Shown: piece after piece, positions 8,917 to 17,673 of the stretch
Layout: every line of letters begins with the position of its first letter
Position numbering within the stretch: position 1 is the stretch's first letter
Assembly: GCA_963718695.1 (NCBI GenBank)
Contig: OY970371.1
Span: 1,612,001-1,676,000 of the forward strand
Reading direction: 5' to 3'
DNA: 64,000 nucleotides
Origin: Manganitrophus sp963718695
Lineage (GTDB): Bacteria > Nitrospirota > Nitrospiria > SBBL01 > Manganitrophaceae
The notes under the pieces: generated by a model
What the model was told of the DNA's origin: nothing
What the model saw: the letters and a program-made list of their open reading frames with translations, nothing else
The model's database searches: none
Position numbers and translations under genes: made by a program

Positions 8917-9987
8917 TTACGGAACGGCATCGAAGACCATCGATTCGCCCACGGGGGCAGCAACGCCGATACTCCTCTGTGTTTGCGTTCTTCCGCTTGG
9001 ATATTGAGCGGAAACGGCGTCAGCAGTATCGTTATAGACGAAGCTTCCGGCAATGTTCTGCGTGAACGATCCGGCCCCGGTTCCAGATTGATCAGGGTCG
9101 GAGATATTCTGCGTCCAGTTCACGGTCAGACTGGCGGGATTGGATGCAGGATTATTTGAGGAAGGGTTCGTAGTATTTGTTGCCCAGTTGGCGGTGATCA
9201 CGACGAGCTGGTCTCCGGTTCCAGGAGCCGCCTGGGTTCCGATGGCGGTCGTTTTGACCGCAGTGACCTGCCGCATACTTTGAGAAGCAGTCACTTCAGA
9301 AGTTGTTCCGGTCAGTCGTTTGAAGTTGAAATTATTTGTGACATTGAACCCGGTATGCGCCGCAATGACTTGTGCAGGCGTTCCGGCCCCATCCGAACAG
9401 TCGGTCGGCGCACCTGCAGGTCCAGGACAAAAATCGGCAACAAATTGACTGTTCATATTGAGTCCGCCAGCGGGTGTGACGAGCGTATTGGCTCCGGTAA
9501 AGACTACGTCTGTAAAATCTTGGCCTTGCGAGGCAGGATTAAAGCGCAGGTCTCCGCAGTTTAATCCTTCGAGGGTACTACCGTTCACTGTGGTTCCGCA
9601 GGCCGTGACTGGCCTGTCACCATTTGCGCCTCCCACACCGTCTCCTAAAAGGTCTGGACCGGAGACACGACCGAACATGTTATCGGTGACGGCTCCGGGG
9701 CCAAGGCTCGGGAAAATTGTCTGAAGATTGTCCGGATCCAGCAAGGCAACTGCGCTGGAATTTAATGTCAAGGCACCGCCGCAGGTTCCATCCGTCTGGC
9801 GCGTTCCACCTCGGCAGGGGTTAAATCCCGGGTTCAACCCTGCACCAGTGGCGGTTCCATCCGAACGAAGGTCGGTCAATTGCGTGTTCATATTGAAGTC
9901 AACCGCCTGAGCTTCCGTCCCCGCCATTGTCAGTATGCCTCCCAATAGGATTAGCAGCACTGCTGAAACTTTTTTGATGATATTCAT
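8917..9987 (-). CDS. Exported protein, six-member DNMFG paralogue family (member 6)
   Basis: I do not recognise this family. The 356-residue protein has a classical signal peptide (MNIIKK, hydrophobic core, cleavage after AQA at about 28), then the family's mature-start block DFNMNTQLTDLRSDG, a PGFNPC motif (53-58) and the hallmark GPGAVTDNMFG (96-106). These are followed by LNCGDLRFNPASQG, a central QVTAVKT...GDQLVVI segment, VNWTQNISDPDQSG, GSFVYN and a C-terminal YPSGRTQTQ. The same ordered blocks recur in the five genes upstream. Cysteines are numerous, which suggests disulfides outside the cytoplasm. A clear AGGAGG precedes the ATG by 7 bp. It is the last gene before the terminator. No anchor or catalytic motif is visible. 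Confidence 0.82.
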   Translation of the reverse strand: MNIIKKVSAVLLILLGGILTMAGTEAQAVDFNMNTQLTDLRSDGTATGAGLNPGFNPCRGGTRQTDGTCGGALTLNSSAVALLDPDNLQTIFPSLGPGAVTDNMFGRVSGPDLLGDGVGGANGDRPVTACGTTVNGSTLEGLNCGDLRFNPASQGQDFTDVVFTGANTLVTPAGGLNMNSQFVADFCPGPAGAPTDCSDGAGTPAQVIAAHTGFNVTNNFNFKRLTGTTSEVTASQSMRQVTAVKTTAIGTQAAPGTGDQLVVITANWATNTTNPSSNNPASNPASLTVNWTQNISDPDQSGTGAGSFTQNIAGSFVYNDTADAVSAQYPSGRTQTQRSIGVAAPVGESMVFDAVP

Positions 9988-10020
9988 GTTTTTACCTCCT
10001 CATCTTTATACATCTTGAAA

Positions 10021-11028
10021 TTATGGAGTGCTTTCAACCGGTGTTCCGCCGCCACCTGCTTGGATCGTGAAGCTCTGACCGTTCGGATATTGGGTTGACG
10101 GAAAGCTCGTTCCATTGTATAGGAACGATCCGGAAAGCGTTTGATTGAATGTTCCGCCCCCCATCATTTCACTCTGGACGATTTTGCTTTCCCAGTTAAC
10201 CGTGGGGGCTGTTCCCATCGCGCCTGCCTCGTCGTTGGTTGTGGCCCAATCGGTCGCCAGGCTGACAACGACAGTGGTAGCTGTGCCGAGCGCGGTCGTT
10301 TCGATCATGGACGCTTGTCCGCAAACACGGATCGTGCCAACAACGGTTGGTGCTAAACAGGTTTTGGCCGCCGGTGCCGCAATGATCGTCGGCATATTGG
10401 CTGTATTGACCGGTAGATTCTCGCTTGAGCCGTTTACAATCGGGTGCCAAACGAAAGCATCTTCCACCTGAGAGCGGTGGAGCGAGGCATTGTTGGCACA
10501 GGCGAGCATTGTGGAGCCTGCCCCGCAAGAAGTCATGTCAATCGGCGTGTTTACGGCCATTACACCGGTAAGAAGCGTACCCGATGTAGGGATGGTCTGA
10601 CCCTGCGTTGAAGGGTCGAACTTGCCATGACCGCAGTTCAACGTTCCGGTGCCGCTGAGAAGCCCTGCCCCCTGGCCTGAGCAAGTAAGCGGGCTTGCAG
10701 GGCGTTCAACAATTCCGAACATGTTATCGGTGACGGCGCCGGGCCCGGTCTTTTCGAAGAGGCCGGCGGTGTTGGTCCCGGAATTTCCGAGGTTATCTAC
10801 ATGTAAAAGTGGGATGTCGCCGTTGGTCGGTGAGCAACTGGTGCTTGTAGCACCCGCATCTCCCGTGCACGGATTGAAGCCGGGAGCACCGTCGCTCCCA
10901 CTGGAGCGCAGGTCGAGCGATTGTGTGTTGCTGAAGAAATCTCTCGACTGGGCGAAGGCTCCCTGGACTGAGAATGCCAGGATGCCGATGCCCAAGACGA
11001 ATAGAACGGTCTTTTTAGAGCGGTTCAT
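10021..11028 (-). CDS. Exported protein, DNMFG paralogue family (member 5)
   Basis: Starting at the ATG at 11028 with CAGGAGG 7 bp upstream (the longer frame to 11055 lacks a signal), the protein has 335 residues. It has a signal peptide ending near AFA-QSR (26) and then DFFSNTQSLDLRSSG, APGFNPC (48-54), GPGAVTDNMFG (95-105), LNCGHGKFDPSTQG, VNWESKI and GSFLYNG, ending near YPNGQSFT. It is closest to member 6 by the shared N-terminal LDLRS block. A 33-bp gap separates it from member 6, so the two are probably co-transcribed, while a possible extra promoter lies in the 145-bp gap upstream. Function unknown. Confidence 0.82.
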   Translation of the reverse strand: MNRSKKTVLFVLGIGILAFSVQGAFAQSRDFFSNTQSLDLRSSGSDGAPGFNPCTGDAGATSTSCSPTNGDIPLLHVDNLGNSGTNTAGLFEKTGPGAVTDNMFGIVERPASPLTCSGQGAGLLSGTGTLNCGHGKFDPSTQGQTIPTSGTLLTGVMAVNTPIDMTSCGAGSTMLACANNASLHRSQVEDAFVWHPIVNGSSENLPVNTANMPTIIAAPAAKTCLAPTVVGTIRVCGQASMIETTALGTATTVVVSLATDWATTNDEAGAMGTAPTVNWESKIVQSEMMGGGTFNQTLSGSFLYNGTSFPSTQYPNGQSFTIQAGGGGTPVESTP

Positions 11029-11082
11029 TGTTTCCTCCTGATTAAGAAGTATCATGTAATCTGCCGTTAAGCTTAGCCGCTT

Positions 11083-11110
11083 TTATTATCCCTGTAAAGT
11101 ATAAAATCAA
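11083..11110 (-). promoter_or_regulatory. Possible internal promoter before array members 5 and 6
   Basis: TTGATT (11110-11105) and TAATAA (11088-11083), spaced 16 bp, lie in the only long, AT-rich gap inside the array. It could give members 5 and 6 separate expression; the match is moderate. Confidence 0.35.
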
Positions 11111-11173
11111 GAAACAAGGTAAAAAAGTTCGGTAATAAATCAATTAGTAATTATTCTATTTTTAGAGACTTCA

Positions 11174-12472
11174 TTATGGGCTTGTTGCTCCGTCAATGAT
11201 TCCAAACGACGCTTGCGGTCCCAGCGGATAACTGGCCGGGGTGGTGCTGGCCGCATCTCCATCACGGACAAAATAGCCTTCTGATACGTCCAGGAATCCG
11301 TATCCGGATGCCACTCCCCGGCAACTATTCGCTCCAACATTCGGATCGTATGCGCCTACGATTTTACAAGGAGAATCCTCGTAATCCGAATACCAATGGA
11401 CACAGACCTTTCCTCCGGTTGTTTGGGCAACCCCATGGATTGGATTGCCACAGGTGGCGGCACCGGAGGCAGTCCCAGCCGGGTCGATGTTTCTGGTTGA
11501 CCACACAAAGGCCCATTCAGCATGAGAGGTGCCGTTTTCCGTTTGGGTCTCCTGAACGAGACTCTGTTTTGCACAAGTTGTGTCTCCCGTATCTGACCGA
11601 CAAACGACTCCCCTGCTGAATGAGAATTCATTATGGAGGCCATTCGGGATTCCCGTAAAAGGACCTGTCGTCCAATTGCTTCCGGTTGGAAAGACATTTG
11701 AAGTAAATACATGGGCAGATGCGTTAAGGTCAATTAAATCGCATCCCTCTCCTGTATTGCTTGCGCGGGGAGGATCCGTTGCGAGGACACAGGGTGTTCC
11801 TGAACTCGATGTCAGTGTCATCGTTGTAAGACTGACTATCGTTTGGCCAGTTGAAAGGGTATTATTTCCTGAGGGAAGAGTCAGTCCTTGAGTGGACGGG
11901 TTGTGTCGAAGATACCCACAATTCAAGCCGGAGCGAACTCCAGGGTCAATGGTGGAGTCAAAGCTTCCGTCTGCGGCTGTATTTCCACATTTGCTGGGAG
12001 CTCGACTGCCCATGCCAAAGGCAGGTGATCCTGCCGTAACCTCTGCAGCGGTCCGGGTCGGGTCGGAAATCGCATTGAACATATTATCGGTAACCGCGCC
12101 GGGGCCGGTCATCGCAAAGAGCGGACTCACCTTTACTTCCAGCTTCGAATCATTTGTCGGGTTGCTTGGTGTACCGACACAAATCGAGATACAAACCTGT
12201 GGGCCGACCAATCCGACTTGAGTCACGTTTAATCCGGCATCGACCGCCGTTTGGCGGAGCAGGCCATTTCCATTGCATGTTGTACCTCCAATTGTGGATC
12301 CATTACACGGATTGAAGCCGGGACAGTCCAAGCAATCATTGCCACCTCCTGAACTTTTAAAGCGGCTATTTGCGGTCGATGTAGAGCTAAAGAAATCTTG
12401 TGTTTGAGCATACGAAATTGGCTCTAAAAGAAGGAGTATAAAAAGGGCGAGTATTAAATATAAAAGTTTCAT
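11174..12472 (-). CDS. Exported protein, DNMFG paralogue family (member 4)
   Basis: This 432-residue protein begins MKLLYLILALFILLLLEP with predicted cleavage after SYA (about 22). It then shows DFFSSTSTANSRFKSSGG, CPGFNPC (50-56), GPGAVTDNMFN (123-133), LNCGYLRHNPSTQG, a QETQTENG segment and the C-terminal YPLGPQASFG. Compared with members 5 and 6 it carries about 75 extra residues, including a second cysteine-rich stretch (QVCISICVG) before the hallmark motif. It lies 8 bp after member 3. The fold and role are unknown; the block order is that of its neighbours. Confidence 0.82.
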   Translation of the reverse strand: MKLLYLILALFILLLLEPISYAQTQDFFSSTSTANSRFKSSGGGNDCLDCPGFNPCNGSTIGGTTCNGNGLLRQTAVDAGLNVTQVGLVGPQVCISICVGTPSNPTNDSKLEVKVSPLFAMTGPGAVTDNMFNAISDPTRTAAEVTAGSPAFGMGSRAPSKCGNTAADGSFDSTIDPGVRSGLNCGYLRHNPSTQGLTLPSGNNTLSTGQTIVSLTTMTLTSSSGTPCVLATDPPRASNTGEGCDLIDLNASAHVFTSNVFPTGSNWTTGPFTGIPNGLHNEFSFSRGVVCRSDTGDTTCAKQSLVQETQTENGTSHAEWAFVWSTRNIDPAGTASGAATCGNPIHGVAQTTGGKVCVHWYSDYEDSPCKIVGAYDPNVGANSCRGVASGYGFLDVSEGYFVRDGDAASTTPASYPLGPQASFGIIDGATSP

Positions 12473-12480
12473 CTGATATC

Positions 12481-13886
12481 CTAATTCAGATCGGTTCCAA
12501 TTAAGAAGTCAGGATCGCCCCGCGTTTGGCTCTCCCCTGTCGGCGCATTGACCGCCGGGAACGTTTGGTTACAGGTGGTCCAAATATTTCTGTTGCAGAT
12601 CTCGAAGGAACCGGCCATCGTTGCTCCGAATGCCGCCGGCTGGTTTGGATCGATGGCTCCGGAAACATCAGGATCGGTAATATGCTGCGCCCAATTAACC
12701 GTGATCATCGGCGGGACCGGATCACCCCCTGCCCTAAAAGCGGCAGGTGTGTGAGACTCCGTGAGTGAAAGAACATTTCCTGTGGCAGGATTAATATTCG
12801 TGGCATGACAGTCATTGTTTCCTCCCACTCCGCTTGACGAGCCGACACAGTCTGGATTTGTAACGTGGAAATATGCTCCTATTTCGGTATGCTGATCCGG
12901 AAAGCCGGTCTCGAGTTGGGTCTCCATAATAATTCCCATAACACTGCAAGTAAGCTCTGTCGTTGTTTGAACGGTGGCCAACCGGGGATCTTTGCCGCAA
13001 TTAAAGGTTCCTGCCGACGGTGCACGTCTAAATGTAAAATCGCTTGAAAAGCCGGTTCCAATGCCGGCAAAAACCAGCGGACCCTGGCAGGGAGTCTTGA
13101 GGTTGGGATCGTTCGGAACGGTAACGCCAGACTCTGAAACGGTGGGCGCTGTGTATCCGCAGAAACTGGTTCGATCGGGAGTTTTGATAATAGGCGATCC
13201 GGTGGGGCTTCCAAACAGGTCATAGTCCGCATCACCGTCACCATCAATATCTTTATCTTCGGAAACCATCTCTAATGAAAAGAATCGCCGCAACGGAAAA
13301 TTAACGGAATGGAAATTATTCGATCCAATAGGGATCTGCATTTCCTGCCGCACCGGGTTATAGCGAAGGTTCCCGCAATTTTGGCCGGTTGTTACCCCAG
13401 TATCTAGCGCTGGATCCCCACATAATGTCGGGTCATTATCGTCGCCTGCATTGGCGCCCCGCAAATTGCATCTCTTCCGCAATTGAGGATCGCTGAGACG
13501 GCGCCAAACATATTATCGGTAACCGCCCCATAACTTGTTGCATGGAAGAAACCACCTTGTCTATTATTATCAAGGTTTGTCGCACCACCGACATTTATAG
13601 CTGAAAGGAGAGGAATAGGATTACCTGATGCCGGGTTTGCCTCTCCATCGCATCTTGCACCGCTTTGAAGGCCTGTTGGGCTTAAACATGGATCATAGCC
13701 TGGATTATTCCGGGCAAAGTTATTTGCGGATGTGCTGCCTGCACGCCGTTGGGCAATGCTGCTTGAATTGATGTTAAAGTCCGTTGCACCTGATTTTTGT
13801 GCCCAAACCTCCCCCACCATCGATAGGATAAAAAAGAGCGCCGTTAGAGTATCGAAGAGAAACTTATATTTTTTAAGATAACTCAT
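12481..13886 (-). pseudogene. Exported DNMFG-family protein, broken by one-base frameshift (member 3)
   Basis: Two frames together make one family member. The first half (13886 to about 13460) has a signal ending VWA-QKS (about 30), then DFNINSSSIAQRR, NPGYDPC and SYGAVTDNMFG (118-128). It then runs into GRDAICGAP and would stop at 13404. The second half resumes in another frame with ANAGDDNDP and continues QNCGNLRYNPVRQ, VNWAQHITDPDVSG, GSFEICN and PTGESQT to the stop at 12481. The total span of 1406 bp is one base short of a reading frame; restoring one C in the CCCC run at 13457-13460 gives a continuous 468-residue protein. The upstream gene stop overlaps its ATG (ATGA). Sequencing error, a real mutation and slippage are all possible. 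Confidence 0.78.
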
Positions 13887-15172
13887 GGACAGTTGCCTTC
13901 CGTAATTCCGGTGGATGGATCATAGGCCAAGCAGCTTTTGAAATCGCCGATCGTCTGACTGGTGCCGGTAGGATAGATCGCATCAGGAAGAACAACGGAG
14001 AAACAAGGATCCCCCGACGTGTTGTGAGCGCCATGACAATAGGTAAAGGCACCATTCATTTCATCATCATAGCCAGAAAGACCGGAGAAGTTCGGATCTT
14101 TGATCGTCTGCTGCCAAGCAATCCTTGGATTAATTCCTGTCGCTTGCGTGGCAGCATTTCCAGGTGTGGTGTAAATATCATCGTTATTCTTTGCCGACCA
14201 ACCGAGGATATTGATGTGAACAACTTGATCACCCGGTCCAGGATTTGCCCGTGTTCCAATACCGAGACCGGAATCGAGCGCAGTGACTTGCTCAACGCTC
14301 TGGCTGGCATAGGTGCAGGTGGAGGTATGCTGCACCATTCCTGTTCGATTTTGGTTGCAGGTGGCAAGTGTCTTTTGATCCATCCATTTGAAGCTGACAT
14401 CGAATTTGAATCCGGCATGTTCGATTGCCCCTGGAAAGAAGTCGTCATTTCGGGCGAATTGTTCAGAAAAGCCGTGAAAGCCGTCTGCAGAGGTCATCCC
14501 CGCTGTGTTGCTTCCATTCCCGGTTGGGTTTGTACAGTCTTCGGCTGGATTAGGATTTCCGGTTCCTGTCGGAGAGGAGGCATTAAATATTCCGACACAA
14601 GGGGCGTTATCATCCTGACTCTTAGGATTGTATTTCTCAATACCTAAGTTAAGATTCCCGACTCCTGCACAAAGTTCGCTGGCAGGGTCCACGGATGAGA
14701 TCTCTTTACAAATGCTTCCATTCACTCCTTGTATTCGACCATGCATATTGCCTGTCGCTTCCCCCGGTCCCAAGTGTATGAAAAGTTCGAGCGCACCATC
14801 GGCTGGAGCAGGACAATTAAGTTGTATGTCTGGGCAATTGATAGGGGTTGACAACCCAGAGCTGATATTTCGTGTTGGATCATACCCACGACAACTAAAA
14901 ACATTGATGGTACAAGCTGGCTGACTGGGGTTAAATCGTTCACATTGAGCCTGAGAGGCGGAGCTGCAAGCCGGGAAGCGCTGATCCTGGGTTTTAGTGA
15001 AAATGACAAATTCCTGCGCGTTAGCAGTTTTATCGGAGATCAAAAGTATCAGCGGCGTGATTCCGAGGAGGATAAGGATCCACAAAATCGTCCAGGTAAA
15101 AGAAGTATTTTGATTCTTTAATTCATCCGAGGAGGAAAAAGGAGAAGATGTGAGTTGTATAAAGGCACTCAT
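13883..15172 (-). CDS. Exported protein, divergent DNMFG paralogue (member 2)
   Basis: This 429-residue protein has a hydrophobic segment at about 25-47, cleavage near ANA-QEF (52), and the variant hallmark GPGEATGNMHG (135-145). These are followed by LNLGIEKYNPKSQD, VEQVTALDSGLGIG...GDQVVHI, WQQTIKDPNFSGLSGYDDEMNGAFTYC and YPTGTSQT. With member 1 it forms a sub-branch having GPGE-x-TGN, a YCxGxH block near the C-terminus and an LxLG form of the central motif. It begins immediately after the stop of member 1 (TGA-ATG) and its own stop overlaps the start of member 3, so the three are translationally coupled. Function unknown. Confidence 0.8.
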   Translation of the reverse strand: MSAFIQLTSSPFSSSDELKNQNTSFTWTILWILILLGITPLILLISDKTANAQEFVIFTKTQDQRFPACSSASQAQCERFNPSQPACTINVFSCRGYDPTRNISSGLSTPINCPDIQLNCPAPADGALELFIHLGPGEATGNMHGRIQGVNGSICKEISSVDPASELCAGVGNLNLGIEKYNPKSQDDNAPCVGIFNASSPTGTGNPNPAEDCTNPTGNGSNTAGMTSADGFHGFSEQFARNDDFFPGAIEHAGFKFDVSFKWMDQKTLATCNQNRTGMVQHTSTCTYASQSVEQVTALDSGLGIGTRANPGPGDQVVHINILGWSAKNNDDIYTTPGNAATQATGINPRIAWQQTIKDPNFSGLSGYDDEMNGAFTYCHGAHNTSGDPCFSVVLPDAIYPTGTSQTIGDFKSCLAYDPSTGITEGNCP

Positions 15173-16294
15173 TCAATCCCCTCCCAAAGTGCTAAAAGTC
15201 CCGTTTCGTTGACTGTCGCCGGTAGTATAAGATGTCTCTGGTACGTTGCTTGCCTCACAGGGTCCTCCAGGGGCATGGGATCCTTGACAGTATGTAAACG
15301 ATCCGGAGGTCAACTCATCGAATCCTTCTAAGGCAACACCGGAGAAATCGGGATCGGTAATTTGTTGGGTCCACGCAATCGTAGGAGAAGTAAACTTCAA
15401 GTCACCCTTTGCTTGTACCGACCATGCTGCCACATTATTGACAACGATTTGGTCCCCTGCACCAGGCGCGCTGAAAGATCCTGTGCCAAGATCGTTAAAC
15501 ACACCGGTTACTTGTTCCACCGTCTGACTGCTGTTGACGCAGGTCCATCCTGAAGGAGCTGTGCAGGGAATGAGTGTTCTCGGAGAAGTGGTTCCGCCGG
15601 GAACCGCTTCAAAACTAATGACGCTATCGAAGCCAACATGGATTACTTGGAAAGGGAAGAAATCTCCCTGGGTAACAAAGTTATTATGCAGATAGCCGGC
15701 TGTGTCATTTGCGGGGCAGTCGATCTGAGCGTATGGCGGAGGATTGCTAAAACTGCTCGGGCTGCTTGACTCTGTGATTTCTACGTCTGGATTAGGACCC
15801 GTATCGAAACAGGACCCTGTGCTCGGTGGGATGTCTCTTTGCGTCGCCGTGTTAAATTTCGCACGGCCTAGGCTGATGTTATTTAAACCTTGACATTCAT
15901 GACCGATCGGCCCACCCATCTCACTACAGATGGTGCTGGTCTTATCCAGAAGCTGACCGAACGGATTCCCAGTGATCTCCCCGGGGCCGAGAACGACAAA
16001 GAGTTCGAGGGCGCTGTCGATTGCGGCGGTCCCGCCGATCTCACCCGGGAAGCTATGGGATAAGAGTTTTGAGGGATCAAAGCCAGGTGCGAGGCGGTCA
16101 GTCGGTGTGGTCCGCATCTGGGTGCAGCGGGTCTGGGTTACGCTATCAGGTTTTGTGAGGGAGCCGATCAGATTACAGACTCCCTTTGCCTCCCCAGGCA
16201 AAAACAGGAAAACCCAAAGTAATACTAGAAGGAAGATCCCAGCGTAAAAATAATGACCTTTGGTTGCCGACGTTTTTGTTAGATCATCTCGCAC
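15173..16294 (-). CDS. Exported protein, divergent DNMFG paralogue (member 1, first of array)
   Basis: A GTG start at 16294 with TTAGGAG 6 bp upstream gives 373 residues. The N-terminus is 15 polar residues and a hydrophobic core (about 16-33) ending near GEAKG. Family blocks are APGFDPSKL (69-77), GPGEITGNPFG (103-113), ISLGRAKFNTATQ, VEQVTGVFNDLGTG...GDQIVVN, IAWTQQITDPDFSG and GSFTYCQGSHAPGG. It follows moaA by 63 bp with no terminator between, so the array may be transcribed from the moaA promoter. Function unknown; the sub-branch with member 2 is clear by eye. Confidence 0.8.
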   Translation of the reverse strand: MRDDLTKTSATKGHYFYAGIFLLVLLWVFLFLPGEAKGVCNLIGSLTKPDSVTQTRCTQMRTTPTDRLAPGFDPSKLLSHSFPGEIGGTAAIDSALELFVVLGPGEITGNPFGQLLDKTSTICSEMGGPIGHECQGLNNISLGRAKFNTATQRDIPPSTGSCFDTGPNPDVEITESSSPSSFSNPPPYAQIDCPANDTAGYLHNNFVTQGDFFPFQVIHVGFDSVISFEAVPGGTTSPRTLIPCTAPSGWTCVNSSQTVEQVTGVFNDLGTGSFSAPGAGDQIVVNNVAAWSVQAKGDLKFTSPTIAWTQQITDPDFSGVALEGFDELTSGSFTYCQGSHAPGGPCEASNVPETSYTTGDSQRNGTFSTLGGD

Positions 16295-16357
16295 GCTTTC
16301 TCCTAAATTGCAGGAGAATGCTTCCGAAAATTAACTAACGAAGTAACTGAGGCCGAA

Positions 16358-17354
16358 TCAGCCGCCTAAGTTGACCATCGTGGTCAGTTTTTTCTCTTCC
16401 GGAAGCATGTCCAGCTCGTGGTACTCTGGCTTTACATACAGGACCTGGTCGAGGAGTCCTTCGATTTCTTCATCACTGCAACCATTTCGGAGAGCGTCAC
16501 GAAAATCAACGGCAATTTCAGAAAAGAGACAGGGGCGGATTTTCCCATCTGCCGTCAATCGAACGCGATTGCAAGTATCGCAGAAGTCATGGCTAACGGC
16601 ATGGATAAACCCAACCACGCCAGGAGCGCCGGGAATCCTGAAATTCTCAGACGGCCCATTATCATTTTCATTGGACCCTCCAACAGGGACCAATTTTCCG
16701 AATTGTGTTTCGACTTCATCGACAACTGCAGAAAAACGGCTTGTATGTTTTTACCCAAGTATCCCAATTTGCACACGGCATATATTCGATAAAGCGGATA
16801 TGGTAAGGTTTTCGCAAGGTGAGTCTAACGAAATCCATCACCTCGTGATCATTAACACCCTGTTGGAGGACGCAGTTGATCTTAATCGGCTCGAACCCGA
16901 CTCGTTCAGCCTCTTCGATGCCTTCCCACACTTTCGGGAATATGTCTCTGCGAACGACCTGTGCAAAGGTTTTCGGATTAAGCGAGTCAAGACTGATATT
17001 AATTCTTCTTAAACCTGCTTTATATAAGTCCGCCGAAAGCTCTTTTAGAAAGACACCATTTGTAGTCAATGCCAGTTCCTTGAGGCCCGGAACATGACTC
17101 AACTGTTCGACAAATCCGACGACGCCTTTTCTCACAAGAGGTTCACCGCCGGTAATACGCACCTTCCGCAGTCCCCTTTTTGCAGCCACGGTGATAATCC
17201 GTGTTAATTCATCATAAGTCAGGATTTCGTCTGTCGGAGTCCATTCCAGCCCCTCCTCCGGCATACAGTAAACACACCTAAGGTTACAGCGATCGGTGAT
17301 AGAAACTCGCATGTAAGAAACCGTCCTCTTATAGCTATCAACAAGGGGATTCAT
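16358..17354 (-). pseudogene. moaA: GTP 3',8-cyclase MoaA, interrupted by one-base frameshift
   Basis: The first frame (17354 to about 16735) has the radical-SAM cluster motif CNLRCVYC at about 23-30, RITGGEP and the HIRFIEYMPCANWDTW segment. The second frame (to 16358) supplies LVPVGG, the C-terminal cluster region CDTCNRVRLTADGKIRPC and the terminal GG needed by MoaA. MoaA makes the first committed precursor of molybdenum cofactor with MoaC, encoded at 26.1-26.6 kb. The span is 997 bp, one base too long. Removing one A from the AAAAA run at 16732-16736 yields KTYKPFSAVVDEVE and an intact 331-residue enzyme of normal length. This looks like an assembly indel or a very recent lesion, because both halves are perfectly conserved. 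Confidence 0.88.
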
Positions 17355-17412
17355 CAGACCTCCTTAATGTATAAAGTTATGGTGGGAATTATGTACACGC
17401 AACTCGGTCAAG

Positions 17413-17440
17413 TTTATAGAGAATAGGGATCACGTGTCAA
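17413..17440 (-). promoter_or_regulatory. Sigma-70 promoter of moaA
   Basis: TTGACA (17440-17435) and TATAAA (17418-17413) are 16 bp apart, about 60 bp before the moaA ATG, which has AGGAGG in front. The rest of the 319-bp gap 17355-17673 is AT-rich and holds no gene or clear terminator that I can see. Confidence 0.6.
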
Positions 17441-17673
17441 CAGAAAAAGTACAACACTTTTGTCTGAAATGAACATTTCCCACCTAACATATTCCATGTA
17501 TATAGCAAGGACGATCTCCATATTGTAACCAAGGAAAAGAGATCCGAACATCCAACCTTACATTATTTCTCAATTTCTTACCCTAAACTTGAACTTAATA
17601 TACCATAGAAGCGTACCCTGTCAATGATTTCTATTAAGAATTTTAAGCCATACTACAGTGATGTTACAAGAAC

